Positions 1-9,130 of a DNA stretch of 64,000 bases are shown one piece after another. The position numbers were made by a program, and so were the translations under genes. Numbering within the stretch: the stretch's first letter is position 1; each line of letters opens with the position of its first letter. Under the pieces are notes generated by a model that was given only the letters and a program-made list of their open reading frames with translations, was not told the DNA's origin and made no database searches. The stretch is taken from NCBI GenBank assembly GCA_020444265.1, contig JAHLLH010000005.1:62001-126000 (forward strand). Direction: 5' to 3'. The stretch is from a bacterium. GTDB lineage: Bacteria > Electryoneota > Electryoneia > Electryoneales > Electryoneaceae.

Positions 1-2230
1 TGAGGGTGGTACCAAAACCTGACGGGTAGGTACCGTCAAGATTTGTCCCCACTACATTCGATCCGCTATGAGCCAATCCCGGCGGGTCAGACTCTGGCTG
101 CCCATGTTCCCACCCACCCAGAAACTCCATCTCTTCCGGGTAGACTTCAAAGTCCCACGTACGAATCATGGTAGGAGAATTGAGTATCTGGAAGGCGTAC
201 CATTCCTCTACACCGGGTAAGACAACCGGGTTACCGGAAGGACTGTTGTCATGTGTAATAATCTTGTAGCTGACCCAATCAGATTGCCCGATCCCTTCTT
301 CCGGTAATTGAACACCGTAGGCATGGGACCAGGGGCTGATGAGGGCCATCTCCAGCGTATCCGGATCGAACGAATTGACCTGGTAGACCACCTTGATGTC
401 AGTTAGCTGCTCATCGTCCTCAACGATGCAACCGATCCATGCGGGCCAGGCAGAAACAGGGTAGAGGTCAAACGGTTGATGATCGGGTACAATCCCCTCA
501 GTATCATTCGGGATGGCACTCATCGTGTTCGAGAGTGGACCACGCGTACCGTCCAGTTCGACACTGCGAACTGCAAAATGAACCTCCCGGCCCTGGAAGG
601 GACTACTGACTTCGATAATGTCGTCAAACTGTACCCTCTTCAGCCGATTATCCTCAATCCCTGTAAGCACAACAGGACTATCATCAGTAAGATCGGCCGT
701 ATCGGATACAACCTCGATCCAGGCACGGTAATAGTCGAATCCTTCCTCGCTCACCTCGAGATGGACCTCTCCATTGTCGCCCATAGTCAGTTGCGAGATG
801 GAGGGGGAAGACGTTTCCAACGGCTCCTGTGGAGTGGTGAACCATTCCAGCCACGCTTCCAATCCTGCAAAGAAAGGATCGTAAAACTCGAGCCATGGGA
901 GATAATCTTCCCATGTGGGAACACCACGCGGGTCATTCACCAGGTCCAGCAGTTCAAACCCTCCTTCATCCAGGTAATGTGGCCATTCATCCAACTCCAC
1001 ATGGAGAAAGGGTGCAACTGCCTGGTCAGGGGTATAGGTCGGCACATCATGAATGTGAATGGCCTGCACGTTGTGGGGATCACCCAGATGTGATGGGGGT
1101 CGTTCAATATCGAAAATACTGCCCCCGGGCATCACCACAGTCAAACCACCGATGTGATTGACCCCGTAAAAGGGGTCGATCTCGAGTGGACCAAGCCCCT
1201 CGTAGGTCCCTGCCTGGACAGGCGGTTCGGGGGTCTGTTGGATAATGCTGTTGAACCCGTCGCTCTGCCGGTCACGGTAGGGCAAAAGGGGCGAAGGCCA
1301 GCCAGCTCCCTCAGATATAATCACCGGAGTATCATGGTTGTTGCTACGGTCGAAACTGTGCATCTGCGCGACAAGGGCACTGTGGGGATAGTCATCCTTG
1401 AATCGATCCACGAAGGCTTCATGGAAAGTCTGGAACGGAGCACGGCCATTCCTTGAAGGGTCAGACAGGGAACGTGAATTGGTCGAACCACCACCATCGC
1501 GCACGACCACCTCACGTCCCGCACCGTTAATCGAGATCGCTCCCGCGCCGAGCCGGAAGAAGAGATCGATTGCCGCCTGTACCCCGATGAAGTCATCACA
1601 TGGATGTGTCATTTGGATCATCAGCCAGGGACGAGGAGCCTCAAGATCGACCACATACAACCCCCACCCGTTCCGGAAACTTCCGATCACATCATCTGCG
1701 GTACCTGGAGTATTTTCATCGACAAAACTCGAATCAAGTTCCTCGCGAAGGATGAGGACATCACGGTCACGGTCGGTGTCGGTGAAACGTACGATATCAT
1801 AAAAGAAGGTTTCCGCCGAATCCTGCAGCAGTACGCCCACATTGACTTCATGACCGAGCAGGAAGGAGTCGAAGATGCGACGCCAGTGGTCCAACAACCG
1901 ATCCCCCGCTGGTGAATCCGGGACAATACGGTAGGCGCCAAACCCGCTGTTCTGAGGGTCCAACCAATCCGGACCGTAATCGTTGTAGCCCGGATTATCA
2001 ATCCCCTCGCTCACATGACTCAGCCAGTTGTCATACTCCGCAGCGGGTTCGTCTCCCGCGATGAATCCACGGAGTGATCCGCTCTCGACCAGTACATCTG
2101 CAAAGGTGACCAGTGGAATCATCAGCGCGAGACTGAACGCAAGCGTGATCCGTTGCAAGAATGATATGAACCTGGATCCGGGCCGGAGCATTGAGCGGAA
2201 AATGTCAGTCAGATGATGCACCGCAGCCAT
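1..2230 (-). CDS. Large secreted protein of unknown function, C-terminal end beyond the window
   Basis: The reading frame runs uninterrupted from the ATG at 2230 to the window edge (743 codons seen). The start is preceded by a purine-rich AGAGGGGG site. Residues about 22-45 are a hydrophobic signal segment. The next part holds a possible hydrolase-like region with THPCDD (about 208-213), NGAGRE (about 235-240) and a later MHSFDRSNNHD stretch. I do not recognise its family. Downstream comes a fibronectin-III-like beta sandwich and then a W-x-H-G-x-P ... SGSNVVGTNLDG stretch, a jelly-roll type often found beside FlgD-like sorting domains in secreted proteins. It is transcribed away from the CapA-like gene, so the two share an upstream region. 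Secretion is well supported; the function is open. Confidence 0.75.
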   Translation of the reverse strand, partial: MAAVHHLTDIFRSMLRPGSRFISFLQRITLAFSLALMIPLVTFADVLVESGSLRGFIAGDEPAAEYDNWLSHVSEGIDNPGYNDYGPDWLDPQNSGFGAYRIVPDSPAGDRLLDHWRRIFDSFLLGHEVNVGVLLQDSAETFFYDIVRFTDTDRDRDVLILREELDSSFVDENTPGTADDVIGSFRNGWGLYVVDLEAPRPWLMIQMTHPCDDFIGVQAAIDLFFRLGAGAISINGAGREVVVRDGGGSTNSRSLSDPSRNGRAPFQTFHEAFVDRFKDDYPHSALVAQMHSFDRSNNHDTPVIISEGAGWPSPLLPYRDRQSDGFNSIIQQTPEPPVQAGTYEGLGPLEIDPFYGVNHIGGLTVVMPGGSIFDIERPPSHLGDPHNVQAIHIHDVPTYTPDQAVAPFLHVELDEWPHYLDEGGFELLDLVNDPRGVPTWEDYLPWLEFYDPFFAGLEAWLEWFTTPQEPLETSSPSISQLTMGDNGEVHLEVSEEGFDYYRAWIEVVSDTADLTDDSPVVLTGIEDNRLKRVQFDDIIEVSSPFQGREVHFAVRSVELDGTRGPLSNTMSAIPNDTEGIVPDHQPFDLYPVSAWPAWIGCIVEDDEQLTDIKVVYQVNSFDPDTLEMALISPWSHAYGVQLPEEGIGQSDWVSYKIITHDNSPSGNPVVLPGVEEWYAFQILNSPTMIRTWDFEVYPEEMEFLGGWEHGQPESDPPGLAHSGSNVVGTNLDGTYPSGFGTTL

Positions 2231-2283
2231 CTACTACCCCCTCTTGTGTACCGTCCGTGTGGTGCGCGGGGCTTGAGTAGCGG

Positions 2284-2312
2284 TTGAGCTCCCCTTGCAA
2301 AGTTAGTATAGC
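2284..2312 (+). promoter_or_regulatory. Candidate sigma-70 promoter for the CapA-like gene
   Basis: TTGAGC (2284-2289) and TATAGC (2307-2312) are separated by 17 bases, in the gap between the divergent genes. Transcription would start near 2319 and give a leader of about 120 bases. The call rests on hexamer match and spacing only. Confidence 0.35.
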
Positions 2313-2438
2313 GAGGATCGCAGGATGGGTCAACATTCACCGAACCGTCCCTCCTTTACCCTTGCACGGGGGGATAGGTTACCGCTACGTTCAAAGGTAG
2401 TGCGCTGAGATATACCCAACGAGTAGCCGGGGGATGCC

Positions 2439-5420
2439 ATGCCGTCGAAGAGACTGCCCGCTGTCAGCGAAGTGGATGTACATGAACTGACGTTGCCAAA
2501 GTTGACCACTCCGTTGCATCTCCTCCTGGTTTTGGCATGCTTCATCCTCTCCCTTGCGTCCCCTTCTCAATCAGTCGCACAGCAGGCTCCCGAATTGACC
2601 ATCACCACGCAACAGGACAGTGTTTTCCTCAACTGGAACCGTCCTGCGGGTCAACGGAGATGGGCGGTACTGCGCAGCCAGAACCCAATGATGCGCCCTT
2701 CGGACACCTTGATTGTCACCGCAGATACGACCTTTGTAGATGCCCGTGGCGCCTCTTTCAACGGTAAACATCGCTTCTACCAGGTGCTTCCCTGGGTCCC
2801 CTCTTTGCCCCAACCGGGTGAACCGATTGAAGCCTTTGGATTCGAAACACCACCTTTTACCTCGTATCCTGGTGAGGATAGTGATCCAGACGTCGAGTTG
2901 ATCGAACGGCCTAATGTTCCGGGCAATGAGATGTGCCTGCGTATTTCCGGCGACAGCTGGAAAGTGCTCGACATCGAACCGCGACCACTCTCCTCATCCA
3001 CCGTCTGGTCGCTCGAAGCGCTTTGTGTTCAACCTGGCGCGTACCAGATGATTGGTTTCGGGGATGGCACTGATGAGATGTGGTACGTGCTCTGGGGGAG
3101 GCATGCTCCAAACACGGACAGCCTGATCACCACCTTCCAGGGTTACTTCCCCACGGAAACCTGGCAGACCTTCCACCTCCCGATTGGCGAGGACTGGCAT
3201 GGCCGCTTCGGCACTCATCCTGAGATTGACCGTGTCTACCTGGTTAACGATCTCTATTCCTACCCTGAACCGGGCGAGTGGATGGTGGATAACCTGGACG
3301 ATGCAACAGATGTGATGCCTGACCCACCGGGTAGCGCCTTCGATTGGACCTTGACACCTCGTCCCGAACTCGACTCGCTTGATGTCCAATTCACCAATTT
3401 GACCCTCGACTCGGACAGCGATGAACTGGAGTTTCTCTGGTTCTTTGGCGATGGGACCCATTCCACGGAAGAGCACCCGGTTCACCGATACCCCTCGGGC
3501 GGAGAGTGGCCTGTCACCCTGCGTGTAACCGATGGATCCCTTTATTGGGATTACCACTCCCGAGTCGTCGAGGATTACCCGGTTTCTCTTCTTCCTGAAC
3601 CTTTCCGGATCACCTGTGTTGGCGACATGATCCTGGCACGTCGGTTGATCACCGATTACATCAATCCTTTTGGCCCGGGTAGCGTCTTTGACCATGTGCG
3701 TGACCAGCTTACCGATGCTGACATCACCATCGGAAACCTTGAATCACCCTTGGCCTATTCAGACAATGAGCATCCGACAAAAACAATCATTTTTAAAGGC
3801 TATCCCTCGTACGCTGAAGGTTTACCGACCGCTGGTTTTGACTTGGTCACGCTGGCAAACAACCACATCCTCGACTACATGGAAGAGGGGATGCTGGAAA
3901 CGATGGAAGCGGTTGAAGAACAGGGTATCCTCTGGATTGGTGCGGGCATGAATGACATCCTTGCCCGTCGCCCAGCGTTTCTAAATCGTGAAGGACAGGT
4001 GATCGCGGTCAGCGGCTACTCGAACCGGGATGGTCATTACAACAATTACCAGCCCTTCCTTGATGCGGGAAGGGACCGTCCCGGCTTTGCGCCGTGGAAC
4101 AGATCGAGTATTGAAGCGACCATCCCCGCGATGAGTGAAAATGCCGACCTGGTGATGGTTCAAGTCCATTGTGGCAGCGAGTATTCGCTGATCCCAATGG
4201 ATGGGGACAAGCGCAATATCCAATACGTGGACGAAATCTTGCCAGATGACCCAAATGTCATCTTCAACATGATCCCTGATTCTGGAGAAGTGGCATTGCG
4301 TCACTACGCTGTCGAACAGGGTGCTGACCTGGTCATCTGCCACCATCCGCATATCATCCAGGGCCTCGAGGTTTACCAGGACAAGTTGATCGCCCACAGC
4401 CTCGGCAATTTCGTTTTCGACCTTACTTACAACGAGTGCCTGCCCTCGATGATTTTAAACATCGATGTGGACCAGGAGGGTGTCACCGGGGCGGATGTGG
4501 TGCCGATCTGGATCGAGGACTATCTGCCACGAGTCGCGACTGGTGGGCTTGCACGGTCCATCCTTGACTATCTTTCCCACTACTCCCGGCTCCTCGACAC
4601 CCATTTTATCCGCTATCCGGGTGAGGAAATCGGGCATGTGATATTCGATACCACTTACGCACGCTCCAGCGAGTCCAATGAGCGAACCCTGCCATTGCTG
4701 CCCGATATCGGCTCGCGGATCACCCGTCCCGTCAAAATCGAAGGAGATGGATACCTTACGGAGCTTGAAATTGAAGAGGGTATGCAGGGCATGGTGATCC
4801 GGTACGGTCGGGATATGCTGCACTGGGGGAACATGGAGGACGAGGGGGCCGATGCATGGAACCTGAACTCCGACAATGAAACCTGGTCGGATGTGGGCCG
4901 GGATGACAGCCGCTGCATCCAGATCTCCATCCCCGGTGGAACGCCTTACAACTATGTTACCGACTTCGTTCGTGCCGTTGAAATTGACAATTCTTTCGAG
5001 TATAGCGTCCTCGGCTGGATCCAAACGAATAATGCAACCGGTGCGAGTTTCCAGGTGATTTTACAGGGCAACCGTAACGGGGGTGAAATCGACACGTGGG
5101 AAACTGATCCCCTGACTGCCGACAACCCTTACACCCCTGTCTTTGTTGACATGCCTGGCATTCCGGCAAACGGTCACTTTATGAACATCCGATGCAACAA
5201 CACTCAACCCGGCGGGCAGACGGTGACAGCCTGGTATGATGATGTCGCCCTGATTGAGTGGAGTCCCTGGCAGGTGGTATCGGACGAAGGATCCATTGAA
5301 GTGCCGTACCCGAACGGGTACCGATACGCCCAGATAAAAGTGCCCGCGTGGGTCGATTGGCCCGAAGATGATGTCACCCTGATTGATCATCGCGAATGGC
5401 CGCTGAATGCGTCCAATTGA
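2439..5420 (+). CDS. Secreted CapA-type (PGA_cap) metallophosphatase with PKD domain
   Basis: A 993-residue secreted protein. After an unusually long polar N-terminus a hydrophobic stretch (about 26-45, ending SVAQQ) looks like the signal segment, so the true start could lie slightly downstream. A beta-rich lectin-like region is followed by a PKD-type domain (FLWFFGDGTHS, about 329-339). The CapA/PGA_cap calcineurin-like fold then begins at CVGDMILAR (about 390) with GNLESPL, LANNHILD, VQVHCG and CHHPHIIQG, the usual metal-binding blocks. The family includes enzymes of poly-gamma-glutamate capsule production, but many secreted members have no assigned substrate. A C-terminal carbohydrate-binding-like beta sandwich follows. 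There is no FlgD-type sorting tail. No other capsule genes are nearby, so a capsule role is not supported. Confidence 0.85.
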   Translation: MPSKRLPAVSEVDVHELTLPKLTTPLHLLLVLACFILSLASPSQSVAQQAPELTITTQQDSVFLNWNRPAGQRRWAVLRSQNPMMRPSDTLIVTADTTFVDARGASFNGKHRFYQVLPWVPSLPQPGEPIEAFGFETPPFTSYPGEDSDPDVELIERPNVPGNEMCLRISGDSWKVLDIEPRPLSSSTVWSLEALCVQPGAYQMIGFGDGTDEMWYVLWGRHAPNTDSLITTFQGYFPTETWQTFHLPIGEDWHGRFGTHPEIDRVYLVNDLYSYPEPGEWMVDNLDDATDVMPDPPGSAFDWTLTPRPELDSLDVQFTNLTLDSDSDELEFLWFFGDGTHSTEEHPVHRYPSGGEWPVTLRVTDGSLYWDYHSRVVEDYPVSLLPEPFRITCVGDMILARRLITDYINPFGPGSVFDHVRDQLTDADITIGNLESPLAYSDNEHPTKTIIFKGYPSYAEGLPTAGFDLVTLANNHILDYMEEGMLETMEAVEEQGILWIGAGMNDILARRPAFLNREGQVIAVSGYSNRDGHYNNYQPFLDAGRDRPGFAPWNRSSIEATIPAMSENADLVMVQVHCGSEYSLIPMDGDKRNIQYVDEILPDDPNVIFNMIPDSGEVALRHYAVEQGADLVICHHPHIIQGLEVYQDKLIAHSLGNFVFDLTYNECLPSMILNIDVDQEGVTGADVVPIWIEDYLPRVATGGLARSILDYLSHYSRLLDTHFIRYPGEEIGHVIFDTTYARSSESNERTLPLLPDIGSRITRPVKIEGDGYLTELEIEEGMQGMVIRYGRDMLHWGNMEDEGADAWNLNSDNETWSDVGRDDSRCIQISIPGGTPYNYVTDFVRAVEIDNSFEYSVLGWIQTNNATGASFQVILQGNRNGGEIDTWETDPLTADNPYTPVFVDMPGIPANGHFMNIRCNNTQPGGQTVTAWYDDVALIEWSPWQVVSDEGSIEVPYPNGYRYAQIKVPAWVDWPEDDVTLIDHREWPLNASN

Positions 5421-5581
5421 TTCATTGCAGCGCGACGTCTCGTTGAGCAACACCCTGGCACTAACATGGGGTACAACATAGCTTTGTTATGAAGTTTGTG
5501 ATATATTTCTCCAGTTAGCTTGCGTTTTATCCGAATCGGCCGGTTTCACTCTGGGATCCGGCTCAGCGGAATGGGGGGCAA

Positions 5582-7852
5582 ATGCAGGCGCAGCACCACT
5601 CGAACGGCGCACCCAAAGGGAAGCGCCTTTCACGGTTTCTGCCATTCATTGGATGGTTCCAGAACGTTTCGTCGCAACGATTACGACTGGATTTTCTCTC
5701 CGGCCTGACCGTTGCCCTCGTCCTGATTCCGCAGTCGATGGCGTACGCTCAACTTGCCGATCTGCCGGCATATTATGGGCTTTACGCTGCATTCCTGCCA
5801 CCACTATTCGCCTCAATGTTCGGCTCGAGCCATCAGCTAGCGACCGGACCAGTCGCCGTGGTGTCGTTGATGACATCCACCGCACTAGCACCTTTGGCAA
5901 CGGCGGGAAGTGAGCTCTTCATCGCCTATGCTATTGTGCTCGCCCTGCTGGTCGGGCTTTTCCAGTTCGCCTTGGGAATGTTGCGCCTCGGCATGGTGGT
6001 CAATTTCCTCAGCCATCCGGTGGTGAATGGCTTTACCAATGCCGCCGCGCTGATCATCGCCACATCGCAACTTTCCAAGATCTTTGGTGTGGATATTGAC
6101 AAGGCGGAGCATCATTACGAGACGGTGTACAACGTTGTCGTAGCCGCCATCCATCACACCCATTTTCCGACCTTGCTGCTGGCAATTCTCGCCTTTGCGA
6201 TCATGATTTTGTTGAAACGGTACGCGAAACGTGTGCCGAACGTGCTGGTCGCGGTTATTGTCACCACCCTGATCTCATGGGCGACCGGGTTCGAGAACAA
6301 TAAACTGATTCCGGTGCAGAACATCCTCGACGAAGATGTGCTCTCATCTATCGAAGCGTACAACCACTCGCTGACACGCATCAGCGAGATGATGGGCGAG
6401 AAGATCGAGCTCAGCAATGAGTTGAAAGAGGAAAGTGGTGGGCACGGTGTCAGCAATGCGGAAGTCATTGAGATCAATGCTCGCATGGCCATGCTCGATG
6501 TAGAAGTGCACCACATGAAAGAGCTGATCAGCAGCTTGAGACGTCAGCTGCGCGGCTATCAGTTTGTCGAAGGGCCAACCGGCGAGTTTTTCCCTGTCGC
6601 GCTGGACGAAAAACCTGTTGACCAGAAGCTTTGGTCGCTGAAAGTCGGGAACCGTCCCCTCGATTTGGAAAAGCTGAAGATGGCGGGTGGCGGAGCAGTG
6701 GTGGGGACAATCCCGCGAGGTCTGCCAAGCTTTACTGTCCCGAAAGTGAAACTCTCCATCCTGCTCGACCTCTTCCCGATGGCAATCATCATCTCGCTGC
6801 TTGGTTTCATGGAGGCGATCTCGATTGCCAAGGCGATGGCAGCGAAAACCGGGCAGCGACTGGACCCGAACCAGGAGCTGATCGGGCAGGGACTATCCAA
6901 TATGGTAGGTTCATTCTTCCTGAGCTACCCGGTCAGCGGTTCATTCAGCCGTTCAGCCGTCAACATCCAGGCTGGTGCAGTGACTGGGTTGTCCAATGCC
7001 TTCAGCAGCATTGTGGTGATGATCGTACTCCTTTTCCTGACCCCCTTGCTCTACCATCTACCGCAATCGGTTCTGGCGGCGATCATTATGATGGCGGTGA
7101 TTGGGCTCTTGAACGTATCTGGTTTTATCCACGCCTGGCACGCTCAGAAATTTGATGGTGCTATTTCAGTCATCACTTTTATCGCAACCCTCGCATTCGC
7201 CCCGCACCTCGACAAGGGGATCATGCTGGGTGTCGTGCTTTCGCTGGTCCTTTACCTCATTCGCACGATGAAACCGGACACTTCGATCCTGTCACGGACC
7301 CCCGAGGGTGCGTACCGCAGTGCGGAGCGCTGGAACCTGGAAACCTGCCGTCACGTAGCCGTCGTCCGGTTCAGCAATTCCCTCTTCTTCGCGAACGTCA
7401 ACTACCTCGAAGAAGCGGTGCTGAATATCGTTTCGTCGACTCCCTCGCTGCGGCATGTACTGATTGTGGGCAATGGCATGAACGAGCTGGATGCATCAGG
7501 TGAGGAAATGCTATCGACCCTGGTCACCCGTCTGCGTGAACGAGGGCTGGATATCTCCTTCTCAGGTATGCACGAGAAGGTGATTGATGTGATGCACCGG
7601 ACTCACCTCTTCGAAAAAATCGGCGAAGACCATTTCTATCACAGTGTTGAACACGCCGTTTCCACCATCCACAAGAACTCCTGCATCGAGAAAACAGGCG
7701 GACCTTGTCCTCTGCTGATGCCGCGGTTCAAGACACTCGAGGTGGACGAGAAGGTGTTGCAGAAGATGAAGAAACGTGGGGAATGGCCACCACCTGGTGG
7801 TCCGCAGCAACCCTATACGGACGAAGATGAGCAGATGGTTACCAGGAAGTAG
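5582..7852 (+). CDS. SulP-family anion transporter with STAS domain
   Basis: A 756-residue inner-membrane SLC26/SulP transporter. The N-terminal signature SGLTVALVLIPQSMAYAQLA (about 40-59) is followed by about ten hydrophobic segments and then a cytoplasmic STAS domain (from about 595, with VVRFSNSLFFAN). SulP proteins move sulfate, bicarbonate or other anions; the substrate cannot be read here. A hydrophilic, partly coiled-coil insertion (about residues 240-380) splits the membrane domain, and the C-terminus extends about 60 residues past STAS with a Cys-containing stretch. GGGGGGC precedes the ATG. The gene heads a same-strand run with three receiver domains and two kinase-like proteins, so transport is probably coupled to that signalling module. 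Confidence 0.9.
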   Translation: MQAQHHSNGAPKGKRLSRFLPFIGWFQNVSSQRLRLDFLSGLTVALVLIPQSMAYAQLADLPAYYGLYAAFLPPLFASMFGSSHQLATGPVAVVSLMTSTALAPLATAGSELFIAYAIVLALLVGLFQFALGMLRLGMVVNFLSHPVVNGFTNAAALIIATSQLSKIFGVDIDKAEHHYETVYNVVVAAIHHTHFPTLLLAILAFAIMILLKRYAKRVPNVLVAVIVTTLISWATGFENNKLIPVQNILDEDVLSSIEAYNHSLTRISEMMGEKIELSNELKEESGGHGVSNAEVIEINARMAMLDVEVHHMKELISSLRRQLRGYQFVEGPTGEFFPVALDEKPVDQKLWSLKVGNRPLDLEKLKMAGGGAVVGTIPRGLPSFTVPKVKLSILLDLFPMAIIISLLGFMEAISIAKAMAAKTGQRLDPNQELIGQGLSNMVGSFFLSYPVSGSFSRSAVNIQAGAVTGLSNAFSSIVVMIVLLFLTPLLYHLPQSVLAAIIMMAVIGLLNVSGFIHAWHAQKFDGAISVITFIATLAFAPHLDKGIMLGVVLSLVLYLIRTMKPDTSILSRTPEGAYRSAERWNLETCRHVAVVRFSNSLFFANVNYLEEAVLNIVSSTPSLRHVLIVGNGMNELDASGEEMLSTLVTRLRERGLDISFSGMHEKVIDVMHRTHLFEKIGEDHFYHSVEHAVSTIHKNSCIEKTGGPCPLLMPRFKTLEVDEKVLQKMKKRGEWPPPGGPQQPYTDEDEQMVTRK

Positions 7853-7888
7853 CACGTCGGTGCGATCACCGGCCTGAAAGGAGTTGTC

Positions 7889-9130
7889 ATGCCGATCATC
7901 ACCCTGTTCAGCGGTTCCTGGTGCCATGCGGACCAGATCGCAGATCGTGTCGCCGGCGAGTTGGGCATGGAGCGAATCGATGAAAAGCTCCTGCCGATGA
8001 CATCGGAACGGTTCAACATCCCGGTCGACAAACTGCGTCGAACCCTGTACGGCCCTCCCCCCTTCTTTGACAGTTTCACCCAGGAGCGGCAACGAAACCG
8101 GATCTACCTCACGAATTGCCTGGCGGAATTGCTACTCGAGGATGGCAAACTGTACCACGGCATGGCCGCCTTGCTTGCCCCAAAGATAATACGTCACCTG
8201 CTGCGTGTATGTGTGATCGGTAAGGTGGACACTCGCATTGCGAACGCGGAAGAAGCTGGTTTGAGCCGGAAGGAAGCGCAACGAAGTATCCATCGTGAAG
8301 ATCGTGAACGAACCGACTGGGCGCGCTTTCTGCATGACAAGGAGCCTTGGAGCAAAGCGCTCTACGACATCGTGCTGCCCATTGAGGAGTTCAGCATCGA
8401 TCAAGCAGCCGACCTGATCTGTGAGAATGCCCGCAAACCGGCAGTTGAAGTCTCCGAGATGTCCCTCCAGGCTGCGAAAGACTTTCTGCTCGCCACCGAA
8501 GTCCACCTCGCCCTGCTTGAGCATGGCGGCAACATCGAGGTAACCTCGGAAGATGGACAGGTCACAATTCATATCAACAAGTACACCAGCCGGTTGGATT
8601 CCCTTTCGTCGGAGCTGGAGACCAACGCTGAAGCCGTCAGCGGAGTCCTCAATGCGAAAGCGGTTCCGGGGACTGGATTTGTACCGCCAAGCATGCTTCG
8701 AACCCCCGAGATTTCCATCCCCTCGAAGGTGCTACTGGTCGATGACGAACGGGAGTTTGTACACACCCTTTCGGAACGACTCGAAACACGAAATGTCGAG
8801 TCGGCGATAGTCTACGATGGCGAGGAAGCGCTGACCTTCATCGAGCGAGAAGAGCCTGAAGTGATGGTGCTCGATCTGAAGATGCCCGGAATCGACGGGA
8901 TTGAAGTGTTGCGCAGGGTGAAGCAGGATCATCCCAACGTCGAGGTGATCATCCTGACAGGGCACGGTTCGGACCGTGAGGAGATGCTCGCCAACGAATT
9001 GGGCGCCTTTGCCTACCTGCGCAAGCCGGTGGACATCGACCTGCTTGCTAAAACGATGAAAAAGGCCTACGAACGGATACAGCAGTCGTCCGGCGAAGCT
9101 ACCCAGGATGCGAACGGTGAACGGAGCTGA
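7889..9130 (+). CDS. Degenerate cytidylate-kinase-like domain fused to a response-regulator receiver
   Basis: 413 residues. Residues 1-195 resemble the cytidylate-kinase-like family (MPIITLFSGSW start, QRSIHREDRERTDWARFLH in the lid region). The nucleotide-binding loop reads SGSWCHADQI and lacks the GK(S/T) of a working P-loop, so kinase activity is doubtful. A middle beta-rich segment (about 195-260) links to a receiver domain (about 277-400) with the acidic pair VDDE, phosphoacceptor Asp in VLDLKMPG, Thr in ILTGHG and Lys in LRKPVD. There is no output domain, so it should act by protein contact or phosphotransfer. It starts 36 bases after the SulP gene behind AAAGGAG and overlaps the next gene. 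A sensor role for the first domain is inference. Confidence 0.85.
   Translation: MPIITLFSGSWCHADQIADRVAGELGMERIDEKLLPMTSERFNIPVDKLRRTLYGPPPFFDSFTQERQRNRIYLTNCLAELLLEDGKLYHGMAALLAPKIIRHLLRVCVIGKVDTRIANAEEAGLSRKEAQRSIHREDRERTDWARFLHDKEPWSKALYDIVLPIEEFSIDQAADLICENARKPAVEVSEMSLQAAKDFLLATEVHLALLEHGGNIEVTSEDGQVTIHINKYTSRLDSLSSELETNAEAVSGVLNAKAVPGTGFVPPSMLRTPEISIPSKVLLVDDEREFVHTLSERLETRNVESAIVYDGEEALTFIEREEPEVMVLDLKMPGIDGIEVLRRVKQDHPNVEVIILTGHGSDREEMLANELGAFAYLRKPVDIDLLAKTMKKAYERIQQSSGEATQDANGERS

Noticed and set aside
476-1915. Several short plus-strand frames
   Set aside because: They all oppose the continuous secreted-protein frame on the minus strand.
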